Part shown: one piece after another, positions 1 to 8,989 of the stretch
Position numbering within the stretch: position 1 is the first letter of the stretch
How the letters are laid out: each line of letters starts with the position of its first letter
From: Denitratisoma oestradiolicum
GTDB taxonomy: Bacteria > Pseudomonadota > Gammaproteobacteria > Burkholderiales > Rhodocyclaceae
Assembly (NCBI RefSeq): GCF_902813185.1
Contig: NZ_LR778301.1
Location: 4,072,001 to 4,136,000, forward strand
Length of the DNA: 64,000 nt
Direction of reading: 5' to 3'
The notes under the pieces: generated by a model
Seen by the model: only the letters and a program-made list of their open reading frames with translations
Told to the model about the DNA's origin: nothing
Database searches by the model: none
Program-made: the position numbers and the translations under genes

Positions 1-821
1 AGACAAGGGCATCGCCCTACAAGAACTGGCCTGCCTATGCAGCCGTGGCCGAGGCCATGTCCGGCGTTTACGAACATGCTCGCCTGCCCCATCAGCCCCC
101 GATTCCCAACCCGGTCGCCGGCCTGGGTGATACCAGTGCGGGCATGTTCGGGGTGATCGGGGTACTGGCTGCTCTGCGGCATCGGGACCGGATCGGTCAG
201 GGCCAGCATGTCGATATCGCCATGTTCGATGCGATGCTGGCCATGGCGGATTACGGGTTGAACGTATGGTCTCTCGGGCTGCGGCGCGAACCCGATGAGG
301 AGTTCATCCAGCCGGGCATTCATCAACCCTTTCGCGCCCAGGATGGCTGGTTCATGTTGCAGGTGGTGCGGGAGCACCAGTTTGCGAGCTTAGTGAGACT
401 GATCGGATGCGAATCCTGGCTGAGTGATGAGCGATTGAGTACCAGGCTCGGTTGGGGGCGGCACATCGAATCGCTGATCCGGCCAGGTATTGAGGGTTGG
501 GCTGCGACCCGAACGCGCATGGAGGTTTGTCGGTTGCTGGCAGCCCAGGGTGTGGCTGCTGGGCCGTGCCTGTTCCATAAGGAACTTGTGGATGATGCCC
601 ATGTGTGCGCCCACGACGCACTGGTCGAAATTCCCCGTCCGAATGGCGACGGGCCACCGGTGCTGGTGGCTGGCAATCCGATCAAGATGTCTGCCGTCAG
701 CGAAGGGCCGGAATCCCGTATGCCCTGGGTTGGAGAGCATACGGCGGGAATCTTGCAAGCCGATCTGGGACTTGACAGCGATGAACTCACCAGTCTTTAT
801 CGCAACGGTGTCATTGGCTGA
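1..821 (+). CDS. CaiB/BaiF family (class III) CoA-transferase, 3' part
   Basis: The reading frame is open to the left edge (first full codon at base 3), so the N-terminal part lies outside the window; the internal GTG at 45 is not taken as a start. The visible 272 residues begin with SPYKNWPAYAAVAEAMSG and continue with GDTSAGMFGVIGVLAAL and GQGQHVDIAMFDAML, the typical central blocks of family III CoA-transferases, which move CoA between an acyl-CoA and a carboxylic acid. The catalytic Asp region lies upstream and cannot be checked. The gene converges on the MFS transporter 35 bp away. Base composition is clearly lower in GC than the region right of 5 kb. The substrate is unknown; activation of a carboxylic acid imported by the neighbouring transport genes is an inference. 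Confidence 0.9.
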   Translation, partial: TRASPYKNWPAYAAVAEAMSGVYEHARLPHQPPIPNPVAGLGDTSAGMFGVIGVLAALRHRDRIGQGQHVDIAMFDAMLAMADYGLNVWSLGLRREPDEEFIQPGIHQPFRAQDGWFMLQVVREHQFASLVRLIGCESWLSDERLSTRLGWGRHIESLIRPGIEGWAATRTRMEVCRLLAAQGVAAGPCLFHKELVDDAHVCAHDALVEIPRPNGDGPPVLVAGNPIKMSAVSEGPESRMPWVGEHTAGILQADLGLDSDELTSLYRNGVIG

Positions 822-856
822 ACCATGGTATCCATAACTTCATGGGTCGTCCGCTG

Positions 857-2260
857 TTAAGTTTCCGCCATGGCGATGCTGCAAGCCGCTTTCTGCTTCG
901 CGCCTTTTTCATCAATGGGCGCATTGGTGCCTTCTTCCGTACTCTTGGTTTCGGCCAGGGCCTTGGCATAGGGTTTCAGGCATGAGGCAAGTAGCAGCAC
1001 ACCGCCCAAGCAGGAAGCACCAGCCACCAAGGCCAAGGAATAATGAATGGAGTTGTCGTCGTGAAAGACGAAATCGTTCAGTGCGGCAATCGATGATGCA
1101 CCCACCGCCAGGCCGATGATATTGCCGAAGAATATTTGCAACGCGGATACCTGAGCGCGCATCTGGTTGGGCGTTACCAATTGCATCGCCGTGCCGGTGC
1201 TGCCGTAATAGCTGCATTTGAGAAAAATCGTCGGTATCAGCATCGCCAGCGCCAAAGGCGCCGAGGGCATCAGTGGCCCTAGCACGCCCGGTACGATCAT
1301 CACCAGAGCGGAAATCATCACGAAACGGATATGGATATCGGGATATTTTTTCTGAAGACTCTCGGCAATGCGGGCGCCAAAGTAGGTCCCCAGGGTGCCG
1401 ACGAACAAGTATGTCAGCCCGAAATATGTGCCGGACTCACCGATCGACATGCCGAAAGTGCGAATCAGGAACGTCGGGTACCAGGCCATCAGTCCAAAGG
1501 AGAAAATGCCGAGAAAGCCGGTGGCAATCGGGAAAACGAGATAGAGACGCCAGCGAGTCAGCAGGAAACGCAAGGTTTCCCGCATCTTGAGCTTTTGTGT
1601 TTGGCCCGAAGGGTCGTGCAGTGCACCACGACGCTCCGGCTCCCCGACGTACGCCATCAGCAAGGCAATCAGCAAGCCGGGTAAGCCGACGATGATGAAG
1701 ACCGCCTGCCAGGGTTTCATGGCCCCCAGCAGCGGTAGTTCGATGACGGATATTTTGGAAACCGCTTCCATGAGCAGGCCGCCCGCCAGGTAGGCCAGTC
1801 CGCTACCCAGGCTGATGCCGAGGCTGTAGATGGCGACCGCCCGCGCCAGGCGTTGCTTCGAGAAATAGTCGCTCAGCAGCGAATAGGCTGCGGGAGAAAG
1901 GGCCGCTTCTCCGACACCGACGCCGACGCGCGCCAGAAATAAGGTGCCATAGGAACGGGCCAACCCGCAACTGATTGTCATTATGCTCCACAGCGCGATG
2001 CCACTGGAAATGATCGTGCGTCTACTGTAGGCGTCCGCAAGGCGTGCAATCGGCAAGGCCATGACGGAATAGAGCAGTGCGAAGGCTGTACCTTGCAACA
2101 GACTCATCTGGAAATCGCTGATCCCCAGGTCGCGCCGGATGGGTACGACCATGAGGCTGAGTATCTGGCGGTCGATGAAGGAGAAAATATAGGCGAGCAG
2201 CAGGATCGCGAGGACATAGTTAGGATACCAACTACGTTCACTCAGAGGTTTTCTGGGCAT
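857..2260 (-). CDS. MFS transporter (spinster-like)
   Basis: A 467-residue major facilitator superfamily permease with about twelve hydrophobic segments. The N-terminal segment carries FSFIDRQILSLMV, and the loop after TM2 has ARLADAYSRRTII, the MFS motif A (G/A-x-L-A-D-x-x-x-R-R). The start at 2260 is chosen because AAGGAA lies 5 bases upstream; an upstream GTG at 2332 would add 24 residues unlike a transporter start. It is downstream of the TonB-dependent receptor on the same strand (124 bp gap), so outer- and inner-membrane uptake of the same compound is plausible. Similar permeases are common next to catabolic genes of aromatic or steroid degraders; that is family context, not proof of substrate. 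Confidence 0.88.
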   Translation of the reverse strand: MPRKPLSERSWYPNYVLAILLLAYIFSFIDRQILSLMVVPIRRDLGISDFQMSLLQGTAFALLYSVMALPIARLADAYSRRTIISSGIALWSIMTISCGLARSYGTLFLARVGVGVGEAALSPAAYSLLSDYFSKQRLARAVAIYSLGISLGSGLAYLAGGLLMEAVSKISVIELPLLGAMKPWQAVFIIVGLPGLLIALLMAYVGEPERRGALHDPSGQTQKLKMRETLRFLLTRWRLYLVFPIATGFLGIFSFGLMAWYPTFLIRTFGMSIGESGTYFGLTYLFVGTLGTYFGARIAESLQKKYPDIHIRFVMISALVMIVPGVLGPLMPSAPLALAMLIPTIFLKCSYYGSTGTAMQLVTPNQMRAQVSALQIFFGNIIGLAVGASSIAALNDFVFHDDNSIHYSLALVAGASCLGGVLLLASCLKPYAKALAETKSTEEGTNAPIDEKGAKQKAACSIAMAET

Positions 2261-2337
2261 CGAACATTCCTTGTTTTCAGGCATCATCCAAGGCTGATGT
2301 ATGCGCTGTCCTTCCTGTGAACCGCATGGCACGGCTG

Positions 2338-2368
2338 GCCGGCTTCATTGGCATTCAATGAAGCCGGC
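2338..2368 (-). terminator. Stem-loop behind the TonB-dependent receptor gene
   Basis: A perfect 13-bp inverted repeat (2338-2350 with 2356-2368, GCCGGCTTCATTG and its complement) around a 5-base loop lies 16 bp beyond the receptor stop codon. No T-run follows on the minus strand, so it may be a weak terminator, an attenuator that lowers MFS expression, or an mRNA-stabilising hairpin. Confidence 0.5.
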
Positions 2369-2384
2369 AACTGGCTTGTGATGC

Positions 2385-4655
2385 TTAGAAATTCAGCGTC
2401 ACATCGCCGCCGTAGGTTCGTGGCATGCCGAGGGTGCCCGCGCGGAAGGTGTTGAAATCGACCAGGCCGTCGATATAGCGTTTATTGGTCAGATTCATGC
2501 CCCAGAGCGCGAATTGCAGTGAAGATTCATTACCTACCTTGACCCCGGACAGGACGATGCGAGCATCATACAAACCACGGGCGTCTAGCTTGGAATTGGG
2601 TGCAGCACCGTTTGTTTTGATGGCGATGGCCTCTGCTGCCGCAACATAGTTGTAATTGAGATGCAGCGCCAGCTTACCGAAGCTGAATCTGGGGAAGCTG
2701 TAATCCACCGACAGATTGGCGGTATGTCGGGGCGCATTGTTCATGCGAGCGCGTTCCGCAACATCGCCGATGGTCGGTCCCATGTCGAATTTCTGGTAGG
2801 AATAGTTGAGGAAGGACAGGCCCAGTCCGGCTTGCAAGCCTTCCATGAGCAATGCCTTGGCTTCCAGTTCGGCGCCATTGATTTTTGACTTGCCGGCATT
2901 TAATACCGCAGATGTAGTACCGGTGAAAGAGTTAACCTGCTGGTCGTCGTAATAGCTGCGGAAAAGGGCCATGTTCAGGTCCAGGCGATTCTCAAGCCAA
3001 CGTGATTTCATCCCGATTTCATGGGTCTTGAGTTCTTCCGGCTTGAACGGAACCGAGGCAGAGGCGATGGTAGCGGATACGCCATCGTACCCTCCACTGC
3101 GGAAGCCTTCCGAGTATTTGTAGTAGACATTCAGCTTGTCTGTGATCCGGTAGCTGGGTGAAAACATTACCGAGCTATTGCTGAATTCGATCGGCGGCAA
3201 CACCAGGTTCGGAGCAGGATTGACGAGCCCATAAACCCCTGTGCTGTTGCTGTAGTTCATGATGTAGCGCGACATCTCCTTGGTTTCATTGGTATGTCGT
3301 GCTCCCAGGCTAAGCGAGAGTTTCGGCATCGCTTCAGGGGTATAGTCGATCTGACCAAAAATGGCCGAGTTCCTATTGTTCAGGTGGGCATTCGTGTTCC
3401 GGGTTGTGGCGCCGTTGGAGAATTGTTGGGCGCGGACGCTTTTTTGCTTCTCCTTGGAGTAATACGCGCCGACGACATATTTCAGTCCCTGATGGGTGCC
3501 GAGCAGCTGCAGCTCTTCGGTCGTCTGGTTGAAATCGCCATAGCGCTGCGAGTCGAACTGCGCGGTATTGCTGCCATCCAGATCTTGGGCATCGGATGTC
3601 TGCAATTTGCGGTAACCGGTGATGGATTTGAGGGTGAGATGTTCGTTCAGGGTCCAGGTTAGTGTGAGTGCGTGGGTGGAATTGTCAGTCTTGAAGAACG
3701 GGGCCTGGTTGGCAGTACCGAATGCGGGGGGCTGGCCAGGCGGAATATAGTTCTCGAAGCCAACCGGCAAAGTGCTGGGGCGTACGACGTCAATGATCTG
3801 GAACAATCGCTGGCGGTCGTCGGCTTTGAACTGGGAGTAGTCATAGGCGACCTGAACACTGCTGCTCGGTTGCCAGTCCACCCCCAGATGAAAACCGTTG
3901 CGATCGGTATTGCCAAATCCGGAGAAGTTGGCCGTCGGCTTTGATACGGTGGTGTAGCTGACCGGCACGTTGGGGGTGACGGTGCCGGATTTGCGTTCGA
4001 ACACGCTCAACCTAGCCTTCACCGTGCCTAGACCGTCATTCTCTTTACCGAATGTAGGCAGGTCGATGCTGGCATTAGTGGTACGGAGATTGTAATTACC
4101 AAAGCCGACCTTGACCGAACCGCTCAGTTCTCCACTAGGGCGTTTGCTGATGACGTTAATGGCTCCGCCGATGGTGTTCCGGCCATATAGCGTACCCTGA
4201 GGACCACGCAAGACTTCGATGCGTTCGACATCTCCCAGATCGAACAGTGAACCGGCCGAAATGCCTGAATAAACACCATCGGTATAGATCCCCACGGCGT
4301 TCTCATAACCAGGGTTGGCCGGATCGTTGTTGCTGATACCGCGAATAGCCAGCGTGATAGTCCCCGTCGTGCCTTGTTTGATGTGTAGACTGGGAATTTC
4401 CTTGGCGAACGAGTTCGTATCCGTTACGTTCTGGGCTTCGAGCGCCTTGCTACTCAAAGCGGTAATGGAGATGGGCACATCTTGCAGGTTTTCGACACGT
4501 TTTTGCGCTGTGACGACAATTTCCTCCAGTTCCTGGAGTTTTCCGGCAGAACTGTCAGATGCACTATAAGCATGCGTACTGAGCACCCCGGACATAGCGC
4601 CGCCAATCAGTGCTGCTATCTTCTTAACACAGTTGTGCCGATACATGACTCTCAT
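2385..4655 (-). CDS. TonB-dependent outer-membrane receptor
   Basis: About 756 residues. After a signal-peptide-like start (KKIAALIGGAMSGVLSTHAYS) comes a TonB-box-like ELEEIVVTAQKR, then a plug domain with DVPISITALS and the hallmark RIEVLRGPQGTLYGRNTIGG, then a long beta-barrel ending in a terminal Phe (DVTLNF), as expected for BAM-assembled proteins. The start at 4655 is set by GAGGAG seven bases upstream; the upstream in-frame start at 4742 has no such site. It probably imports a large or hydrophobic substrate using TonB energy, and it lies upstream of the MFS transporter. Its overall style (ALSSKALEAQNV, NNDPANPG) is that of receptors found with catabolic genes in Sphingomonadales and Betaproteobacteria rather than of siderophore receptors. 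The substrate cannot be read from sequence. Confidence 0.93.
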   Translation of the reverse strand: MRVMYRHNCVKKIAALIGGAMSGVLSTHAYSASDSSAGKLQELEEIVVTAQKRVENLQDVPISITALSSKALEAQNVTDTNSFAKEIPSLHIKQGTTGTITLAIRGISNNDPANPGYENAVGIYTDGVYSGISAGSLFDLGDVERIEVLRGPQGTLYGRNTIGGAINVISKRPSGELSGSVKVGFGNYNLRTTNASIDLPTFGKENDGLGTVKARLSVFERKSGTVTPNVPVSYTTVSKPTANFSGFGNTDRNGFHLGVDWQPSSSVQVAYDYSQFKADDRQRLFQIIDVVRPSTLPVGFENYIPPGQPPAFGTANQAPFFKTDNSTHALTLTWTLNEHLTLKSITGYRKLQTSDAQDLDGSNTAQFDSQRYGDFNQTTEELQLLGTHQGLKYVVGAYYSKEKQKSVRAQQFSNGATTRNTNAHLNNRNSAIFGQIDYTPEAMPKLSLSLGARHTNETKEMSRYIMNYSNSTGVYGLVNPAPNLVLPPIEFSNSSVMFSPSYRITDKLNVYYKYSEGFRSGGYDGVSATIASASVPFKPEELKTHEIGMKSRWLENRLDLNMALFRSYYDDQQVNSFTGTTSAVLNAGKSKINGAELEAKALLMEGLQAGLGLSFLNYSYQKFDMGPTIGDVAERARMNNAPRHTANLSVDYSFPRFSFGKLALHLNYNYVAAAEAIAIKTNGAAPNSKLDARGLYDARIVLSGVKVGNESSLQFALWGMNLTNKRYIDGLVDFNTFRAGTLGMPRTYGGDVTLNF

Positions 4656-4942
4656 CTCTTTTCTCCTCATTGGTGATAAGTAAGCATCACATTTGTTGTT
4701 CCCGACATGGCCTATCCCCAGCATTTCTTGGACTATTCGCAATCTGCGGTAAGCATGGGGGAAGTGCCGCTTAATTTGAACTGGGGAGATAGGTCATATC
4801 CGGACAGGATGGGTCAGCTCGGTAAAGCCAAGTAGGTGGCGCGAGCCGTTCAAAGGAGTATGTATGCCAAATAAGAATAGCAAGAGGAAACCGGGAGCGG
4901 TTTTGCCCTGTATTCCGAAAGAAATCATGGGCCAAATGGGCG
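4656..4942. other. Intergenic region with a small ORF of doubtful status
   Basis: This stretch holds the upstream region of the receptor gene. On the plus strand a good ribosome binding site (AAAGGAG) precedes an ATG at 4864, which opens a 62-codon frame ([13 protein letters not shown]...) running to 5052. The second half of that frame lies out of frame over the permease remnant, so the small ORF looks like a truncated gene fused by rearrangement to unrelated sequence. No other gene is seen here. Confidence 0.4.
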
Positions 4943-5035
4943 GTGGTCCGATGGATGCCGATCATCTTCTTCGGCTTCTATCCGGCCAGGAAGGCTGCTC
5001 GCCTCGATCCCATCGAGGCCCTGCGATACCAATAG
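4943..5035 (+). pseudogene. 3' remnant of a MacB/FtsX-type ABC transporter permease
   Basis: Read in the frame ending at TAG 5033-5035, the sequence gives [18 protein letters not shown] followed by IEALRYQ and stop. This is the very characteristic C-terminus of MacB/LolC-type permeases ([18 protein letters not shown]). Upstream of about 4943 the similarity stops and no start or transmembrane segments precede it, so only about 30 codons survive. It sits between the low-GC catabolic block and arfB and is best read as the scar of a deletion or insertion at the border of that block. Confidence 0.8.
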
Positions 5036-5051
5036 GAACAGCCAGGCCATA

Positions 5052-5462
5052 ATGCGGCAGGTACCCGTCATCGAGATTCCCCTGGCGGAAATCGAGCTCA
5101 GCGCCGTGCGGGCCCAGGGGGCCGGCGGCCAGAACGTCAACAAGGTTTCCAGTGCCATTCACCTGCGCTTCGACATCCTTGCCTCATCCCTGCCTGAGGC
5201 GGTGAAGACCCGCCTGCTGGCGCTTCAGGACCAGCGCATCAGCAAGGACGGGGTGCTGGTGATCAAGGCCCAGGAGTATCGGACCCAGGAACTGAACCGG
5301 GAGGAAGCCCTGCGCCGGCTTCAGGAGCTGGTTGCGAGCGTCGCCCTGCCACCCAAGCTGCGCCGCCCCACTCGGCCCACTTTGGGCTCTCGTCAGCGTC
5401 GCCTGGAAAGCAAGGCGAAACGCGGCCAGATCAAGCGGGGCCGGGGGCGGGTCGATGACTGA
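5052..5462 (+). CDS. arfB: Alternative ribosome-rescue factor ArfB (peptidyl-tRNA hydrolase)
   Basis: A 136-residue protein with the release-factor catalytic loop GAGGQNVNK (GGQ at residues 25-27) near its N-terminus and a long basic C-terminal tail ([20 protein letters not shown]). This is the ArfB/YaeJ layout: the GGQ domain hydrolyses peptidyl-tRNA on stalled ribosomes, and the tail enters the empty mRNA channel. It is too short and lacks the codon-recognition domains of RF1/RF2. It is convergent with zapD, with 41 bp between the two stops. GC content rises here compared with the left block, so this is where the ordinary chromosome seems to begin. Confidence 0.95.
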   Translation: MRQVPVIEIPLAEIELSAVRAQGAGGQNVNKVSSAIHLRFDILASSLPEAVKTRLLALQDQRISKDGVLVIKAQEYRTQELNREEALRRLQELVASVALPPKLRRPTRPTLGSRQRRLESKAKRGQIKRGRGRVDD

Positions 5463-5503
5463 CCCGGGAATTCACGGGGCCGGCAAAGCCTCGGCAGAAA
5501 AAC

Positions 5504-6259
5504 CTACAGGTTACAGAAGGTCAGCTCGAAGTTGACGCTGGCATCCGCCTGCTTGGGGCGATGGTCTACATCCGGTGCGAGGAAGCGGATGTTGAGGGCG
5601 TACTTGCTGGCGCTGATCTCGGGCACAAAGGCTTCGTCCATGGTCAGGCGCAGGCGCACCATCTGGGCGGTGCGGCCCGCCAGCATCATCTGGTAGGCGC
5701 CCCGCACCGCCATCTGCTGTTCGGGTCGGCCCGAGGAGCGCAGCAGGCGCAGGACGATGCCCAGGGCCTGGCGGATGGCCAGCATGGGACCGATCCAGCC
5801 CCGCAAATCTGCCTGCCGGGCCGCGGCTTCCCGATGCAGCCAGAAGTGATAGGAGGGCAGATCGAACTCGCAGACGCCGCCGGGAATGGCGGCTCGGTTC
5901 TTGATGGCCATCAGCCACTCGTTTTCCCGCAGGTAGTGGCCGATCCGGCCCTGCATGGAGAGGAGACTGGCCGAGGCTTGCTCGATCTCGTAGAGGGCGC
6001 CGGATAGGGCATCCTCGGAGATATCCGGGTTGTTGCGGAAGGACAGAAGAATCTGGCGCTGGCGCTCCAGTTCCTGCATCAGATCGAATTTGAGGTCGGC
6101 ACGACCGGCGGCTTCGAGGATCTCGAACAGGGTCACCAGGGCCACATGGTGCTCCTCGGGACCTTCGCCGGCGAGGAAATGGGCGCACTTGTCGAACAGG
6201 TCCTCCAGGCGCAACAGGGTGCGGATGCGCTCGTTGAGAGGATATTCGTATGTGATCAC
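5504..6259 (-). CDS. zapD: Cell division protein ZapD
   Basis: A 251-residue protein of the ZapD (DUF1342) family, recognised from its start (MITYEYPLNERIRTLLRLE), a central SYHFWLHR block and its C-terminal ISASKYALNIRFL region. ZapD binds the FtsZ C-terminus and bundles FtsZ filaments at midcell. Length matches the family (about 250). It is the last gene of a minus-strand run coming from birA; coaE lies 69 bp upstream. In many proteobacteria zapD sits beside coaE, which supports both calls. Confidence 0.95.
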   Translation of the reverse strand: MITYEYPLNERIRTLLRLEDLFDKCAHFLAGEGPEEHHVALVTLFEILEAAGRADLKFDLMQELERQRQILLSFRNNPDISEDALSGALYEIEQASASLLSMQGRIGHYLRENEWLMAIKNRAAIPGGVCEFDLPSYHFWLHREAAARQADLRGWIGPMLAIRQALGIVLRLLRSSGRPEQQMAVRGAYQMMLAGRTAQMVRLRLTMDEAFVPEISASKYALNIRFLAPDVDHRPKQADASVNFELTFCNL

Positions 6260-6328
6260 GCGCCGGGGCCCCTGGGGAAATTCGCCTGATTCTCCCCGAT
6301 CCGGCCCTAAATCTCAACCGGAAAAGGG

Positions 6329-6946
6329 CTACTTTGTTGCCGTTGCAAGGTATTTTGCGTGGAGTTCGGCCACTTGCTGGCGAAGGGCCTCCAGATCGCC
6401 ATCATTGACGATCACGTCGTCGGCGATGACCAGTCGGACGGCCCGACCTGCCTGGGCCGCCATGATGCGGCGCACCTCCTCGGCGGCCAGTCCGCTGCGG
6501 GCCATGACCCGGCTTACCTGCAATTCCTCCGGACAATCCACCACCAGCACCCGGTTCATGTGCTGCCGGGCGCCTCCGGACTCTGCCAGTAGAGGCACGG
6601 CATGGATCACGTAGGGCGCACCGTGCTTTATGGCGGCCGCCATCCTCGAGGCACATTCGGCGCCGATCAGGGGGTGCAGGACGGCCTCCAGGCGGGCCCG
6701 GGCGGAAGGGTCGGTGAAGGCCAGCTGACGCATGGCGGTCCGGTCCAGGGCACCTGTGGGGGTAATCACAGCATCGCCGAAGGCCTCCCGGATGGCAGCC
6801 ATGGCCGCACCCCCGGGTCCGGTCAGGTCATGGGCCACGACATCGGCGTCCACGATGGCGGCCCCCAGGGCCGCGAACATATCGGCGGCGGCACTCTTGC
6901 CGCTGCCGATGCCGCCGGTGAGCCCGACGATCAAAGGCTGACTCAT
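6329..6946 (-). CDS. coaE: Dephospho-CoA kinase
   Basis: A 205-residue kinase with the P-loop GLTGGIGSGKS directly after the start, followed by DADVVAHDL and the LVVDCPEELQVSR region. It carries out the last step of CoA synthesis, ATP-dependent 3'-phosphorylation of dephospho-CoA. The start ATG at 6946 overlaps the stop codon of the SPOR gene (ATGA), so the two are probably translationally coupled; an upstream in-frame ATG at 6958 is less likely. Together with coaX two genes upstream, it places two CoA-synthesis steps in one minus-strand run. Confidence 0.96.
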   Translation of the reverse strand: MSQPLIVGLTGGIGSGKSAAADMFAALGAAIVDADVVAHDLTGPGGAAMAAIREAFGDAVITPTGALDRTAMRQLAFTDPSARARLEAVLHPLIGAECASRMAAAIKHGAPYVIHAVPLLAESGGARQHMNRVLVVDCPEELQVSRVMARSGLAAEEVRRIMAAQAGRAVRLVIADDVIVNDGDLEALRQQVAELHAKYLATATK

Positions 6947-7569
6947 GGTGTGGCGCACTCCGTCAGAGTGAGATCGCTTACACCCGCCAGCAGGTCCGGT
7001 AGCCGGTCCTGAAGGGCTGCGGGGCCACGGATTTCGATCTGGGCTTCGGTCGCGATGGAATGCTGGAGCAGGAGACGAGCCGAGCGGATACCCCGGCGCT
7101 CCAGGCCTGTCAGATATTCCCGGGCACCGGCTTCGTTACGGAAAGTGGCGAAGATCAGGGCGACCTGATCCGGGCTAGGGCTGACAAAGCTCACCTCGCT
7201 CCGGACGCCCAGGGCCCGGACCTCCGCCAGCTTGCTCTCCGCTACCGCCCGGCTGGGCAGGCCGGGGATGGCGACCTGGTACATGGGCGCCCCTTCCAGG
7301 GTAACCAGCTTAAAGATTGCCTCCGGGAGCCTGGCCTTCCAGTCGGCCAGCAGATGCTCACCCTGATCCGTCCTGAGGCCAGAGGCCAGACGGCATATCT
7401 CCCGTAGTTGCTCCGGCGCCACCAGGCGCAACTTCTCCGGCACCAACTGGGCGGAGAGCCGTAGGGGCTCCCGGCCGCTGGTGGTACTCCCCAGGTAACC
7501 CTGGCTCCAGACGAAGAACAGCAGATTGGCCAGCACCAGCAGCAGGCAGGCCAGGCGCAACGCAGCCAC
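6943..7569 (-). CDS. SPOR-domain-like membrane-anchored protein
   Basis: A 208-residue protein with one N-terminal membrane segment (LACLLLVLANLLFFVW) and a periplasmic part. Its middle region (YQVAIPGLPSRAVAESKLAEV) resembles the SPOR fold, which binds denuded peptidoglycan glycans at division sites. The GTG at 7569 is preferred because AAGGA lies upstream at good spacing; a TTG at 7584 overlapping the previous stop is the alternative. Such proteins commonly follow coaX in betaproteobacteria; here a TrpB-like gene lies between them. SPOR assignment is by weak pattern and context. Confidence 0.7.
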   Translation of the reverse strand: MAALRLACLLLVLANLLFFVWSQGYLGSTTSGREPLRLSAQLVPEKLRLVAPEQLREICRLASGLRTDQGEHLLADWKARLPEAIFKLVTLEGAPMYQVAIPGLPSRAVAESKLAEVRALGVRSEVSFVSPSPDQVALIFATFRNEAGAREYLTGLERRGIRSARLLLQHSIATEAQIEIRGPAALQDRLPDLLAGVSDLTLTECATP

Positions 7570-7580
7570 GTCCTTTTCCT

Positions 7581-8945
7581 TCAACCCACCTGGGGCAGGT
7601 GCTGGAGGGAGGCTTCCACCGCTTCCCGGGGATAGGCGTAATCGTCCAGCTCGCCAGCGAAATAACGGTCGTAGGCGGCCATGTCGAAGTGGCCGTGGCC
7701 GGTGAGGTTGAACAGGATCACTTTGGGCTCTCCCGTGGCCTTGCACTTCAGGGCCTCATCGATGGCGGCGCGGATGGCGTGGCAGGATTCGGGGGCGGGT
7801 ATCACCCCTTCGGCCTTGGCGAACAGGGTGCCAGCCTCGAAGGTGGCCAGCTGGGGCACGGCCACGGCTTCCACCCGGCCTTCATGGAAAAGCTGGGAGA
7901 CCAGGGGCGAATCCCCGTGATAGCGCAGGCCGCCGGCATGGATGCCCGGGGGCATGAAGTCGTGGCCCAGGGTGTACATCTTCATCAGGGGCGTGAAGCC
8001 GGATGCGTCGCCGTAGTCATAGGCATAGGCGCCCTGGGTCAGGGTGGGGCAGGAGGTGGGCTCCACCGCCACGCAGCGCAACTTCTCGGCCCGCTTCTCG
8101 CCGGCCGCCTGGTCAGCCAGGAAGGGGAAGGCGATGCCGCCGAAGCTGGAGCCGCCGCCGCAGGGACCCAGGATCACGTCCGGATAGAGGCCGATCTTGT
8201 CGAACTGCTTCTTCGCTTCCAGGCCAATGATGGTCTGGTGCAGCAGCACATGGTTCAGCACCGAACCCAGGGTGTAGTTGGTGTCGGGCCGGCCGGCGGC
8301 CTCTTCCACAGCTTCGGAGATGGCCAGTCCCAGGGAACCCGGATTGTTCGGGTCCTTGGCCAAAGCGTCGCGGCCGGTCTGGGTCAATTGGGAGGGGCTG
8401 GCATAGACCTCGGCCCCCCAGGTCTGCATCATGGAACGGCGGAAGGGCTTCTGCTGGTAGCTCACATTGACCATGTAGACCCGCACGGGCAGGCCGAACA
8501 TCTGGCCAGCAAAGGCGATGGAGGACCCCCACTGGCCGGCGCCGGTCTCGGTGGTGAGCCGCTTGATGCCAGCCTGCTTGTTGTAGAAGGCCTGGGGCAC
8601 TGCGGAATTGGGCTTGTGGGAACCGGCGGGGGAACAGCCCTCGAACTTGTAGAAAATCTTCGCCGGGGTGCCCAGGGCCTGTTCCAGGCGCACTGCCCGC
8701 ACCAGGGGGCTGGGCCGCCACAGGCGGTAGATCTCGCGCACTTCCTGGGGGATGGGAATCCAGCGTTCGGCGCTCATTTCCTGTTCCAGGATGGCGCCGG
8801 GGAAAATCGCCAGCATCCGTTCCGGCGCCACCGGCTGACCGTCCGGCCCCAGGGGCGGGGCCGGTGGGTTCTTCATGTCCGCCACCACGTTGTACCAGTG
8901 GGTGGGGATATCGTTCTGTTCCAGGTCGATGCGGGTAGCTTCCAT
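7581..8945 (-). CDS. TrpB2-type tryptophan synthase beta-like PLP enzyme
   Basis: 454 residues of the TrpB2 group (tryptophan synthase beta-like). [11 protein letters not shown] holds the PLP lysine, [10 protein letters not shown] follows, and [12 protein letters not shown] is the phosphate-binding glycine loop. TrpB2 enzymes condense indole or related nucleophiles with serine and often lack a TrpA partner; none is visible here. The start ATG at 8945 follows coaX by 44 bp. The frame stays open upstream through coaX, but that part is only an antisense-like shadow and not protein. The gene's insertion between coaX and the SPOR gene is unusual compared with the common order in this group. Confidence 0.93.
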   Translation of the reverse strand: MEATRIDLEQNDIPTHWYNVVADMKNPPAPPLGPDGQPVAPERMLAIFPGAILEQEMSAERWIPIPQEVREIYRLWRPSPLVRAVRLEQALGTPAKIFYKFEGCSPAGSHKPNSAVPQAFYNKQAGIKRLTTETGAGQWGSSIAFAGQMFGLPVRVYMVNVSYQQKPFRRSMMQTWGAEVYASPSQLTQTGRDALAKDPNNPGSLGLAISEAVEEAAGRPDTNYTLGSVLNHVLLHQTIIGLEAKKQFDKIGLYPDVILGPCGGGSSFGGIAFPFLADQAAGEKRAEKLRCVAVEPTSCPTLTQGAYAYDYGDASGFTPLMKMYTLGHDFMPPGIHAGGLRYHGDSPLVSQLFHEGRVEAVAVPQLATFEAGTLFAKAEGVIPAPESCHAIRAAIDEALKCKATGEPKVILFNLTGHGHFDMAAYDRYFAGELDDYAYPREAVEASLQHLPQVG

Positions 8946-8989
8946 GGGTTCCTCAAGCGCTGGGGTGGAATTGAACCCCGAATTGTGCC

